Assembly (NCBI RefSeq): GCF_003672135.1
Contig: NC_039517.1
Coordinates: 10,254,601 to 10,318,600, forward strand
Reading direction: 5' to 3'
DNA: 64,000 nt
Source of the DNA: Ooceraea biroi
Taxonomy: Eukaryota; Arthropoda; Insecta; Hymenoptera; Formicidae
Both the position numbers and the translations under genes were made by a program. Under the pieces are notes generated by a model. That model made no database searches. It worked only from the letters and a program-made list of their open reading frames with translations, and was not told the DNA's origin. Below are positions 36,101 through 49,600 of this stretch, one piece after another (within the stretch, counting starts at the first letter, position 1; every line of letters starts with the position of its first letter).

Positions 36101-39100
36101 GATAAATGTGTGAGTTTATGTTTCTTTCAGTTAACATCGAGTACGTACTCCAAGGCCATTAGCTAGCGCTAGCGTGACCCCAGAAATGTTACTTAGAGCA
36201 AAGTTTCGTAAGAAGACTTAATAAGTGTTTAGATGTTAATGGATACCAGTTCGAACATTTAATAAAGTAAAAGAACAAAATGATAAAGTCTTTTAATTAA
36301 TTTATCATTAATTGCAATGCATTCTACTTTAAGGTTTAAATGCGTATAACTTTTGATAGAAGCATTTTTCAAACAAATGTTTCAGATAAAATTTACTCGT
36401 TTTTTCCCGTAAAATCCAAATATGCAATATTTTATAAGCGGTTCCATTTAAGAAAACACAGTTGACCTTCACATGACCTTGACAACACTCTTCATGGTCA
36501 TACTGATGTTGCTATGTAATGCGCTACTTGAAATCCTACAACTTTTGTCTGAAACATTTCTTTCTAAAATGCATAGTTTATGAAATATTCGACCGTTTCC
36601 AGACTTTTGGTACACCCTGTATGTATGTATGTGTATATTAAAAACCTGTAAATTCACCGAAGTTTCTACCCGTTTTTCCCATATACATTATAAGATAAAA
36701 CGATTAAACTATAAAGTATTGGTAATAAAAATTAATGAATGAGATTAAATTTGAGAACTGAAAATGAAATATTAATGCACAGAAATAAATCGGTATACAC
36801 TTACAGCGTTGATGTCCAGCTGTAATGGGTTCGGTGGGCTTGCTAGGTTTGCCAGGTCCAGCCTCGTTGACAGCGATCACTCTGAATTCATATCGAGAGC
36901 CTTCATGCAAATCTTGTACAGTGAATGTCGTGTTCGGCGTAGGATAATTATTGACTTTCAGCCATTCGCCGCCACGCTCGCGTCTTTCCACGTAGTAACC
37001 TGGTAAAGAAGATGACGTAAGAAATTTGATCAAACGTGACATTTGACAGTGTTTTAACTCGAAAAGTAAAAAGAAATAAAAACTCCTGAATACTTGATTT
37101 ATATTCAAGTTTTCGATTTACATTCAGTAGTGGCGACTTACCAGTGATAGGTTTGCCGCCGGTGTTGATGGGCGGATTCCAGCTGAGGCTACAACTGTTA
37201 GGAGTGTAGCCGAGGACTTCAGGCTGGCTCGGCGCATCCGGTGGATCGTAGGGACTCTTGGCGATTACGGGCTTGCCCTCTAAGGGCTCCGACACTCCGT
37301 ACATGTTCTCGGCACGGACCCTAAAGACATATTTTTTACCCTCGGTCAAGCCTTTCGCTGTGAAGCTTGTCCTGGGAACATATCCAGGCACTTGTCGCCA
37401 ATTGTCAGATCCGTAATCCGAAACTTCGACGATGTAGTTCGTGATATCGGATCCACCGTTATCAACTGGTGGGTTCCAAGACAGTCCGACGGACTCTTGC
37501 GTCGTGCCGGTATACTGCAGAGGACCTTGTGGTGGTCCAGGTTTATCCACGACTATTACTTCAATGTCAGCCGAGTCTTTGCCGTGTTCATTCGTGGCAG
37601 TGATGGTGTAAATGCCACTGTCATCTCGCACGGATTTCTCAATCAGCAACTGTGTTCGGTCGCTCTTGGTCTCCGTCTGCAAACGTAATAAAGAAGAAAA
37701 TAAAGAGTAATAAAGACTGTTTAGAATAAATCATGTAATTTCTATTCGTTAGAAAAAGATAAAATAAAATAAAATTCTGATATAAATATATTTTTATATA
37801 TAATTTGAAAGATTTTTATTGTCAGGAAGGCGCTCACAGCAAGTTTTGAATACGAGCGTTATCAGCGATGGCTTTGCAAGACAACCATATTTTTTACGTT
37901 ACCGTCGTGATAAATAATCTTTTGTTTTTTGTTTTGTCCTGTCTGTCTTTATAAATGTCTCGCATATATGTTTGTAACTGCTGTTGCATGAGTAAAGCCT
38001 GTTTAATAGTTGCATACCGGTAGATATTATTTTATCATTTATAATGATTAAAATTTTAGTAAAATCATTGCTTATACTAAAAAATAAATGAAGGTGAACT
38101 CACCGACAGACGAAGAGTTTCTGCGAGTGATTTTCCATCCTTAATCCAGTCGATCTTCGGCGTGGGCGCACCGGACAACGGTATATTCACGTTGATCGGT
38201 TCTCCGGCGCGTACTTTAATCTTGCGGCCAATCAAAGCGTCGAGATGAAGCTTCGGCTTCTCCTTCATGGGTTTAGCCGTGAACACGGATGAGGTCTCGC
38301 TCGGTTTGCCGGCACCGGCAGCGTTTATGGCCGACACGCGATACTCGTATTGGTGACCCTCGGTCACATGGTCGTCGTAGTACTCGGGATACTTGACAGG
38401 TTCTTTGTTTTGTTTTATCCAGCGACCGGTGGCGCGATCGCGACGCTCCACATCGTAGCCGATAATCTTGGAGCCGCCGTTGCTGATGGGCGCGGTCCAC
38501 TTGATCTTAATATGATCCTTGTCAGCGTCGACGCACTCTGGCTTGCCGGGTTGTCCAGGAACCACTGGATAATTTACATTGAATGATATATTTATGTAAA
38601 GACAGATGGTTGTAAAATCACGTAAAACTTTAATCAGAAGAAGTGCTCACCGAATTGATTCTTCGCCACAACGGATCGATCGGTGGTCAGTGGCTCAGAC
38701 CGACCCTGAAGATTTTCCGCGGACACGCGGAATTCATACGTGGTTCCCTCGAGTAGTCTTGGCACGGTTGCGTGATTATATTTGGGATTAACATGCGTAA
38801 CTGCCGGTACCCAGCCACCACCGTGAGTGAGATCGCGTTTTTCAATAACATATCCACTGTTAAAAAAATAAAAGTGTGTGAGAAATTACTTGACACTAAT
38901 ATCACATTAGTTTTTCTATCCAAATTATAATACAATTTAAAATTATATTTTTATAATTTAAGTTAATTATAACTTCAATATAGAAGATCTAGATAGAGAA
39001 ATATTTGATATCTTTGATTACTCTTAATAGATTATAATAATGAACATCATTAGTGTATTAAAAAGTTGCTTACGTAAGCTCACTGCCGCCATTATCCTTA

Positions 39101-40631
39101 GGTGGCTTCCAAGAGAGCGTGACAGACTGGTTGGTAATCTCCTCGTATTGTAAAGGACCTTCTGGTGGTCCAGGCTTGTCCAGGACAGTTACCTGGAAGC
39201 TGCCCTCGTCTATACCGCTGCTGTTCCTCAGCAATAGATGATACAATCCTGAATCGGATCTTTTGGCATTGACGATGTGTACGATCGTGTGATAGCCAAT
39301 CGAGGTGATTGTCGTCCTGTCATTGGAAGTTAACTCGTTGCTTCCCACGCTCCACGTTACTTCCGGAGTCGGTTCGCCGATGAAATCGATATCCACGTGG
39401 AAGATGAGTCCAGCTTTGATACGAACGTCTTGCAAAGGCGTCTTGATCTTCGGAGCCACTGAAAAAAATCAAAGAGACTTAAAAACTCGTTTCATAAATT
39501 CAATTAAGGACTATTCAGGCTTAAATAAGTAAAGCTATTATACATATATAATAATTTAATAGTAATAATAAAATTTTTTGCACAGATAAAGATTTCAGAA
39601 TTTGAATCTGCAATTTATATAACTTTTCATTAACGCGGAATTATCTGTTTTGATTTGATGGAGAAATTTGATGGTGACTTACGATAACGAGGTTTGGCAG
39701 TGACGAGGTCACTAGGCTCCGATGGCTCGGATTGACCGGCAGCGTTGACAGCGATCACGCGGAACTCATACTCCTGGCCTTCTGTCAAATCCGGCACGGT
39801 AGTGTTGGTCTGACCTTTAGGTACGTGCACGGCATTTACCCAATAAGGACTGCCCTTCTCCTTTTTCTGGACAATGTAGCCCGTGATCGGTGATCCACCG
39901 TCATTCTTTGGTGCTGGCCATTGCAGATCCACGTGATCCTTGTCCCAGTCCGTGATTTGTGGCTTACCAGGCGCATCCGGTTCATCTGTAAGTCGCAAAA
40001 AAAAAATATATATATATATATATGAGAAGAACTAATAATGTACAAGAATCTTTACGCTTGTCTTTAAATAATAATAATAATTTAGTGATATAATGTTTTA
40101 AATTATGCTAGCTAAATCGTATCATCGATTAAATTTTGCTATTTCGAACGTTACTTCTACTTGAAATTTTTTTTTTCCTTGTTTAGACAGAATTACTTAC
40201 CAAATTCGTTCTTTGCGATGATGCTCTTTGTGGTCTCGAGTGGATCGGACTCGCCGATGTTGTTGACAGCCTTGACGCGGAACATATATTCCTTGCGATG
40301 TGTTAAACGACTGACCTCGTGACTTAGCACCATACTCATACCGGCATCGGACCAAGTTCCACGAGACAAATCCATCTTCTCGATGACGTAGTGCAGAATA
40401 GGACTGCCGCCATCGTCAAGCGGATGGCCCCAGGTCAAGTGACAACCCTCTTTCGTGACGTTAGTAACGTCCAAAGGCTTCTCTGGTGGTGCGGGTCTGT
40501 CGAGGACAGTGACTCTCGCACTGGCGCTAAAAATTTAATGTCATTATTTAATTGATGGTTATTAGAAATATCCTTAAAATTACAAAGAGGGAAATTATTA
40601 TTCAAATTATATAAATTACTAAATAATGTTA

Positions 40632-40681
<50 letters not shown>

Positions 40682-43600
40682 ATTCCGCACTTGATTTGTA
40701 AGATCAAAGTTGCAGTTTAAATGATTGCTTGTGCGTATGCGAGTTTTGAAAAAGGAGTGGATACTATCGCGCGCCGAAATTTTTTACAAGTGTTGCGCAA
40801 CTTTACGAATACAAATACAAGTTATTATAATATGAATATGCTAATTCATAATTTTATGATAGAGATATATAAAAAATAATATAGACATGTGTGCATCCTT
40901 AAGGTTTAAACGGGACATTTATTTTACTGATTATTTTAATGATTAAACATCGGATTTGAAAAACATTTTTGAAACGTTGACTTTTCAAAATTATTTTCTA
41001 AGCAGTAAAATAGATATTATAAGAAACAAATATTAAGATTGCTTTTCGTATAATCGTTTTATGCAATTTATTAATTACCTAAAGTTGCCATGCTCGTTTT
41101 CTAAAGTCAGAGTGTAACGTCCAGTGTCACCTCGTACGGAGAATGGTATTTCGAAAGTCGTCTCGGTGTTGGTAGTGTACATTTCATGACGAGCATCGGC
41201 AACAATCTGAACTCCATCGCAACTCCATGTTGCCTTAGGTTTGGGTGATGCCACGATGGGAATATTGTAACTGATCTTTTGACCAGCGCGCACCACCAAG
41301 TCGTTCAGCAAATGTGTGTCGAACGAAGGAGCGACTGTAATTAATTTCAGTTATGCATAAGACATATACAATGAAAACTTTCTAAGAATAATTTATCTTA
41401 ACAAGAGCAAGTTACTAGGAATTATTAACTTTTGTCCACTTCTGTAACGTTTTTCTCTGAAATATTCTTATCACTATTATGTCATTATATCTCACATTTT
41501 GTGCTTCTCATTTCCCATCATTCAGTGTCACCATATTCATTGCCTAATCTTTCTTACTTTTTCTTTTTTATTATCCGAACTATATTCATTTTCTCAGTAT
41601 CTTAATCCTTTCTAAACTGAAACCATTCTATATCTGTAAAATATCTCTCTCTCTCTCTCTGCTTAATTTATTATAACTTTTTCCTTTTGTCTTATATACT
41701 TTATTATATACTCTATCAATTTTATTTTTCTTTCTTTTAACATCTTTTCTTCAAAACTCTGCTTGCTACATCCTGTAATTATTCTTAATCTCTCTAAGCC
41801 TGTTTGTTTATAAATTATATAATCTGACGTACCGGAGTTAAGACTCAAAATCTATTTAATTCATTTCTTTTATAATCTTTCTAACTACTCTTTCGCTCTT
41901 TCTATCACCATATCTCTATACATTAAAATTCCTACACTAAGGCCGGTATTCATAATTAATAATTAATAATATAATTGGATCTTATATTTAAGACCGTCTT
42001 AAGTGTATCTTCAGATACTCCGTAGCCAATGAAATGATCTATACAGCATCTGCAGATAAGCTTAAGACGATCTTAAATATAAGATCCGACTATGAATACC
42101 GGCCTAAATATTATAACTAAATATTTAAACAGCACTATATATCTTCTGAAATCATTTCTAAAATCTTTGTTCTCCCGATCTCCACATCTGTTTTAACATT
42201 ATCCTTTCGTAATTATCGTATTTCTAATTTTTAATAGCTCTAAAATAAAACTCTTATGAAGTAAATTCAATTATATCATTAAGCTTCACAGAAACATCAA
42301 ACTTACTAAAGCGTGGTTTGGCGACGATCGGCGCCGACGCTTCGGACGGTTCTCCAGGTCCACCTTTGTTGACGGCGATGACTCTGAATTCGTACTCTTG
42401 ACCCTCAGTCAGATCTGGCACTCTGGCGCTAGTCTTATTGCCGGGCACCTCGACGGCCTTCTCCCACTGACCAAACTTAGGTCGTTTCTCGATGATGTAG
42501 CCAGTTATAGGTGATCCACCGTCCTTCTTGGGCGGTGCCCATTCAAGATCCACATGGTCTTTGTCCCAGTCGGTGGCTACCGGTGCGCCGGGCTTGTCTG
42601 GTTTGGCGAACGGATCCTTGGCCGTAATGGTGTCCATGCCTGTCAACGGCTGGGACTCGCCTTGCTTGTTAACTGCGCGCACGCGGAACTGATAATCGTG
42701 ACCCTCTATCAAGTGGTCCACCCGCGCCGACGTGGTGTTTGCCTCGGCCACAGGCACCCAACGCATGTTCTCCGTGTCCATCTTCTCGACCTGATAGTAC
42801 TGAATCTCGGAACCACCATCATCCTTGGGCGGTCGCCACTTAAGGACGCAGCTGCTTCTAGTAACATCGTCCACCTTCAACGGACCCTCTGGCGGAGCTG
42901 GTACGTCCAGCACGTTTACAGTCAACGTGGCGGAGTCCTTGCCATTGATGTTTCTAGCTTCCAAAGTGTAGACGCCGGAATCGGAACGCTTCGCCTCCAT
43001 CACGCGCACTTTGGTATTGTAGTCCTCATTGGTGATCTTGATGCGATCGCTCGCTGTCACCGTGACGCCCTTTAGCGACCATTCCTTGCTTGGTGGCGGT
43101 TCGCCGATCACCGGCACGTCAAAGTCGAAGAAGCTACCGGCGCGCACCTTCACGTCCAGCATGTACTTCCTATCGATCTTCGGTGGAACTAAAGATAGAA
43201 AAAAAATACATGATAACATTAATTAAAATTTATTTAAACAAATTATATGATATTTATTAATACATTAAACATTATTAATACATTGAAGATATATTTATTC
43301 ATTATTTATTTATCTGCTTACGGTTCTTAGGACGTGCCACATGTGATTTGGATGCTTCCGACGCTTCACCAGGACCAGCCTTATTGACAGCCCTGACACG
43401 GAATTCATATGGAGTTCCTTCGACCAGATCGTTGACTCTGCCACGGTTCACGTCACCGTCTACTTCCGCACATTTCTCCCAAATCGGACTGTACTTGTCA
43501 CGCTTTTCTATGATGTAACCAGTGATCGGTGATCCACCGTCTTCATCAGGACGGCTCCATTGAAGCTCGACAAAGTCTGTATCGTAATCAGCTACCTCGG

Positions 43601-46600
43601 GCGTACCTGGTTTGCCTGGTTCGTCTACGAAAGATAGATTAAATATAATAAAAACATTATAATTATTTCTGACGGTTCTTAAGATCTTTTAGAAAATTGT
43701 ACATTAAATAATATTCATAATAATTGTGTGAAAAATGTAATATTACGAAATGTTAAATTAAGATTAAGATAATTCAGATAAGAAATGAAGATTAAATATC
43801 TACAAAGTGAAATATGTATCACAGGTGAAAAATATCAAAACTATTTAACCCTTTGCACTCGGAAAGATTTCTCAGATCACCTACCAGCAACTTGATCATA
43901 TTTATTCATAGAAATAGAGAGTAATGTATCATTTCAAATAAAATGATATAGCGTTCGAACAAATTTTGCGTTTGTATAAGTTTTTCTCAATAATTACCTG
44001 CAGTTTTTTCGTGACTCCTTAGAAGGGACATTCGAGTTATTTGTTACATTTACGATGTCTTCTCTAAGTAAGAAGACAGTCAAGTGCAAAGGGTTAAAAT
44101 TGCTGATCAGAAAATTCAAATAAAAATGTAAAATGTAAAAAATGGTTTATTAAAGACATTATAAGCTTGAAATGTTTACTTTAAAAATAAATGACATAAA
44201 ATAATCTTATTGAAAACATTTTTCTTACCGAACGGATTCTTCGCCTCAATGCCCTGCATGGCAGTAAGCGGCTCGGATTTGCCTTGTTTGTTGACCGCCC
44301 TCACCCGGAACTTGTACTTGTGTCCAGGCGTCAGGCCTTCCACTTGCACGCTCGTTTCCGGTCCGTCGGTTTCCGCGGCCGGTACCCAGCGGCCTGTGGC
44401 TTCGTCCATCTTTTCTACGACGTATTTCTCCACTGGTTGACCTCCGTCGTCTTCTGGTGGCTTCCACGTGAGTTTGCAACCCTCGGCATGCACGTCGGAC
44501 GCCCGGAGTGGACCCTGTGGCGGGCTTGGCTTGTCCAGTACGGTGACCTTGACGAACGCCTCATCTCGGCCGTTGATATTCTCCGCGATTACGGTGTACT
44601 TGCCGGATTCCGCCCGCGTCGCCATCCGCACATTCAGACTGGTATTGTAGTCCACGTGCTTCACCTTGACGCGATCGCTCGGCCGTACCTCTTTGCCATT
44701 CAGCATCCACTTGGTGGTGGGCGCGGGCTCACCTGTTACCTTGCAGTCGAAGTTGAAGTTCTGACCGGCCTTGATCCTTACCTCGACCAGATTCGTGCGA
44801 TCGATTCTGGGCGCTTGGTTGCGCGGTTTTGCGATGATTGTAGGCGTGGGATCCGATGGCTCACCGGGACCAGCTTTGTTCACTGCTCGTACTCGAAATT
44901 CGTACGGCTGGCCCTCGATCAGATCCGGCACGGTGGCGAAAGTCTCGTCCGCGGGTACTTCCACTGCTTTTTCCCATTCGCCGTATTTGTCTTTCTTCTC
45001 AATTACGTAACCGGTGATTGGTGAACCACCGTCATTGCTGGGTGGAGTCCACTTGAGATCAACGTGGTCCTTATCCCAATCGGTGGCTCGGAGATCACCC
45101 GGTTTGCCTGGCTCGTCTGTAATTGGATGCAGATGATCGATTCACTACTGGTTATTTCAAATGAAATTTCGCGATTTAAATTCATGTTGAATTTATCAGT
45201 TAATTCTTCAAAAGATGTGTGATTAACATACCGAATGGGTTCTTGGCGACGATCGTTTGTTCCGCTTCCAAAGGCTTTGATTCGCCCTCCGCATTGACCG
45301 CGGCTACTCGGAAGAGGTACTCCTTGCCAGGCGTTAAACCTGTTACCTCGATATCTGTAATAAATAATATATTTAAATAATATGTGCTGGATTTCTATTA
45401 TGCAATTATTATTAATCGAATTAGTTTGAAATATATTAATTTTACAATCAAAGAATTTTAAACTTAACATAAATACCCCAAAACATTTAAAATAGCTTTT
45501 ACAAGCCAATAAATATATTTACTATCTATTTTAAGTGTTGATACTTCACGTCACGATTAATTCGTGTCAGGCGATGATACTCACTTGGCTCGGTGGAACG
45601 TCCGCAAGGTACCCAGCATCCAGTTTCCGGATCCATCTTGTCTACTTGATAATACTCAATGGGTGTGCCGCCGTCGTCCTTAGGTCTCTTCCACTTCAGC
45701 TTGCATCCCTCCTTGTGCACATCCGAGACCTGAAGCGGTCCTTCAGGCGGCGTCGGTTTGTCAGTCACCGTCACTTGCACCGTTACCGAGTCCTTGCCGG
45801 ACGAATTGCTCGCCGTAACAGTGTAATCACCACTGTCGTCCCGGGATACGGGACGTATGCTGAACTTGGTGTTGTAGTCGCTGTTGTCGATCTGGGTCTT
45901 GCGATCGGAATGCAGCGGTATCGCACCGTAACGCCACTCGATGTGTGGTGGCGGCTCACCGATCACGTTGGCGTCAAACTTCAGCATTGAGCCCGCGGAC
46001 AGAGTAACATCTCGCAGATTGCGCCTATCGATCTTCGGGGCCACTGCAATAAATAAATTAGAAGATTAGAGTATGCCAAAATGTAAGACCGCATTTAGAC
46101 AAGCATGCGGTTATTATTTTTGCAACGTGCGTGCGTTTCGCAACAGTACAAGGATGATCTATATACGTCAATCAACGCACGTTTGATATTTTAGGCATTA
46201 CGTGCCGAGCATTGTGGCAATGAAATTGTTACTTACGGAAACGTGGCTTAGCCGTGAACGTCTTGCTGGCTTCGCCTGGTTCCGACTGCCCGGCCTTATT
46301 CACGGCGATCACGCGGAATTGATAATCGTTACCTTCTATTAGACCATGTACCAGAGCTTTGGTGGTTGGTGTTTCGGTCTCCAAAGCCTTTTCCCACATG
46401 GTGCTGTATTTATCTTTCTTCTCAATAATGTAGCCCGTAATGGGTGATCCACCATCGCTAACGGGCTCTTTCCAGGCGAGTTCGACCTGATTGGCTGTCC
46501 AATCGACTGGTTCTGGTGCTCCAGGCGCAGTTGGAACAGCTACAGAGAATAATATATACAATTAGTAACTAATATTATTATTTTTTACATAAATGAGATA

Positions 46601-49600
46601 ATACTTGTGACAGTAATCTAAAGATTAGAAATAAAAAGAAATGTTTGAGCATTTCTGAAATTACTGCCAGAAATAAAAAAAATAATTAATTAATTAGTTA
46701 ATAATCACGAAACTATTACTTAAAAGTGTAGATGTAAAATATTGTTTATTAATGTCAGAAAGCTAGAAAATATTTTACTTACTGAACGGATCTTTAGCTA
46801 CGATCGAGCCGAAGGTTTCCAGCGGCTCGGATTCTCCCTCCTTGTTGAGTGCCTTCACCCGGAATTTGTACTCGTGTCCAGGTGTAAGTCCCTCGACTTT
46901 CATTTCGGGTCCGGTAGTTTTGCCGACCGGTAGCCAGACACCGGTCTCCGGATCGAACTTCTCCACGAGGTAACCCTCGATCGGTTCTCCACCATCGTCT
47001 TTGGGTTTCTTCCATTTGAGAGTGCATCCTTCCTTGTGCACGTCGGATACCTCGAGTGGTCCTTCCGGCTTGCTGGGTTTGGCTGGTGAATAATTGGAAT
47101 TTAGTACTTTATATCATCGTATATATAAATGTTATTTCTTATAAATTCTATTGTTTTTTTAACATATTTATTAATTAAAAAATCTAATATAATAATTATA
47201 TTAATCGCTGACAAAGCGGCAAAATATTAATTTTACTTACAAACAACGGTAACTTCAACTTCGGCGGTGTCAGATCCGTGCTGATTGATCGCTGTGATCT
47301 TATAAGTACCGCTATCCTTGCGCTCGGGTTTATCGTTAAAGAATTTACTGTTGTAAGGCACGTTCTGTATTCTGCGGTGCGTGGTCTGCTGAATACTCTT
47401 ATTGTTGATCACCCACGTAACGTCTGGTGGTGGTTCGCCGATGATCTTCACGTCAAAGTGGAACGCTTCATTCTCGCGCACAGTTATGTCACGCAGGTTT
47501 CGCCTGTCGATCTTCGGCGGGACTGAATACAAGCAAGTCATAATTAAAATTAATAAAAATGTATCTTACATTAATATTTCATCATATTAATATGATGTTT
47601 TCAAAACGAGCTCTATCCTTCGGAATATTTTTGCGTCAAGAAAAGTTGGATGCAAGATATCTAATATTTAACAGCGATAATTAAATTCTCAAATAATTTC
47701 AAAATTGTTTTACTAATTTTTCAAAGCGAAATAGTTCTCGAGATTTCTAATTTCTAGATTAACGAGGAAAGCGAAATTAAGAGATTACAACTTTTACAAT
47801 TCACATATTTGTAAATAAAGAACTTACGTCGTCGACTCTTGGCGGTAATCGGTTTGCTGGCGTCGGATGGTTCGCCGGGTCCCGCAGCATTGATAGCTTT
47901 TACCCTGAATTCGTATTCGACACCCTCGTCGAGATTATCGACGCGGCCCTTGCAATCCGGCCCAGTCTCGCACGCCTTGATCCATTTGGGTGCGCCCTTC
48001 TCCCGCTTCTCGATCACGTATCCGGTGATTGGAGATCCGCCGTCCTTTAACGGTGGAGTCCATCGCAGATCTACGTGATCTTTGTCCCAGTCGGTCGCTT
48101 CTGGGCGTCCTGGTGCGCCAGGTTCATCTACAATGCAGAAATAATTAGAATTTATTAATTTATGTCATCGTATATGTAAATGTTATTTCTTATGAATTCT
48201 ATGTTTTTCTTAATATATTTATTAATTAAAGAAAAAATATAATAATTATATTAATCGGTAACAAAGCGGCAAAATATTATCTAATTGCTTTAAAAAACAC
48301 AGAAATGGGGTCTCTCGATTAAAAAAAAAGATCAAATCGGAAAAATTATTATTTATAATTTATAATTCCGGAAAATTTTATTGACTTACAAACAGAAAAG
48401 AATATCTTAAAATGTAACTTAAAATAAGATATATGTATTCTTTTATAAATGTCTAATACTCATTGACAAAAAATAAAAAATATATTCAAAAATTAGAGAA
48501 TAACTGATAAAAAATGTTAAAAAATCTAATTACATTATTATAAAAATAAAGCATATTAGAAACGATAAAATTCTTGTTTAAAACAGTTTTTATATTTCTT
48601 ATCGTTTCCGTGATATTCGTTTAAAAAGAAAAATATTAATTTTTTTGAAAGAGTTGTTTCAACTCCTTATTATAAAATTGAGCACTTATAAAAAATGCAT
48701 AGTTCTTATTTTAAGCAATTAACATATTCGGAGCTCATTAAAATAGGAAGAACACTTTCTTATATTCCTTTAAAATTTTCATAATATCTACTTCAGCTTC
48801 TCTTAAGTAAAAATTCATGTTAAGTAAGAAATGCAAATTTTAATAATGTGTGTTCGTATGATTATATAAATATCAAGATATAACAGTTTAAAGAAATTAT
48901 ATGAAGACGAACAAAATCCAAAAAAGCAGGTCTTACCGAATGGATTCTTCGCGATGATTCCATGTTCGGTCTCCAATGGCTCAGATTCGCCCTCCGCGTT
49001 CACAGCCGCAACTCGGAATTTGTACTCCTGTCCGGGCACCAAGTTTTCCACTACCATATTAGGTTCCTTGGTGCGTGCAACTGGAATCCACCTGCCAGTT
49101 TCCGTGTCCATCTTTTCGACCACGTAATGATCCAAAGGTGCGCCACCGTCGTCTGCTGGCGGGTTCCATTTGAGAGTGCAACCTTCTTTGTGCACGTCGG
49201 ACACTTTGAGAGGTCCTTCGGGTTTACTGGGCTTGTCCAACACCAGGATTTCGATCGACGCCTCATCCTTGCCGGAACTATTTTCTGCCTTCAAGGTCAG
49301 AGTGCCGCAGTGCGCTCTGCTGGCCGAGGAAGCCACGAATTTGGTCTTGTATTCCTCTGACTCGATGGTCAGGACTCCTGCGGACTCCTGCTTGGCCTTG
49401 TTCAGGAACCAGGTCTTGCTTGGTGGTGGTTCGCCTGTGACTTTCACGTCCAGTCGAATGACGTTACCGGCTTTGATTGTGATATCTTTCAGGTTGGTGC
49501 GATCGATCTTGGGAGCGGCATAGCGATCTTTAGCAGTCAGAACATCGCTAGCCTCGCTTGGTTTGCTCTGGCCACCCTTATTAACGGCTTTAACACGAAA

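Noticed and set aside
44284..45024. Long plus-strand open frames lying over bt exons (for example 21,860-22,501, 42,554-43,075, 44,284-45,024, 59,151-59,744)
   Set aside because: They are antisense shadows of GC-rich coding exons on the minus strand. They have no domains and the frame ends coincide with the exons.
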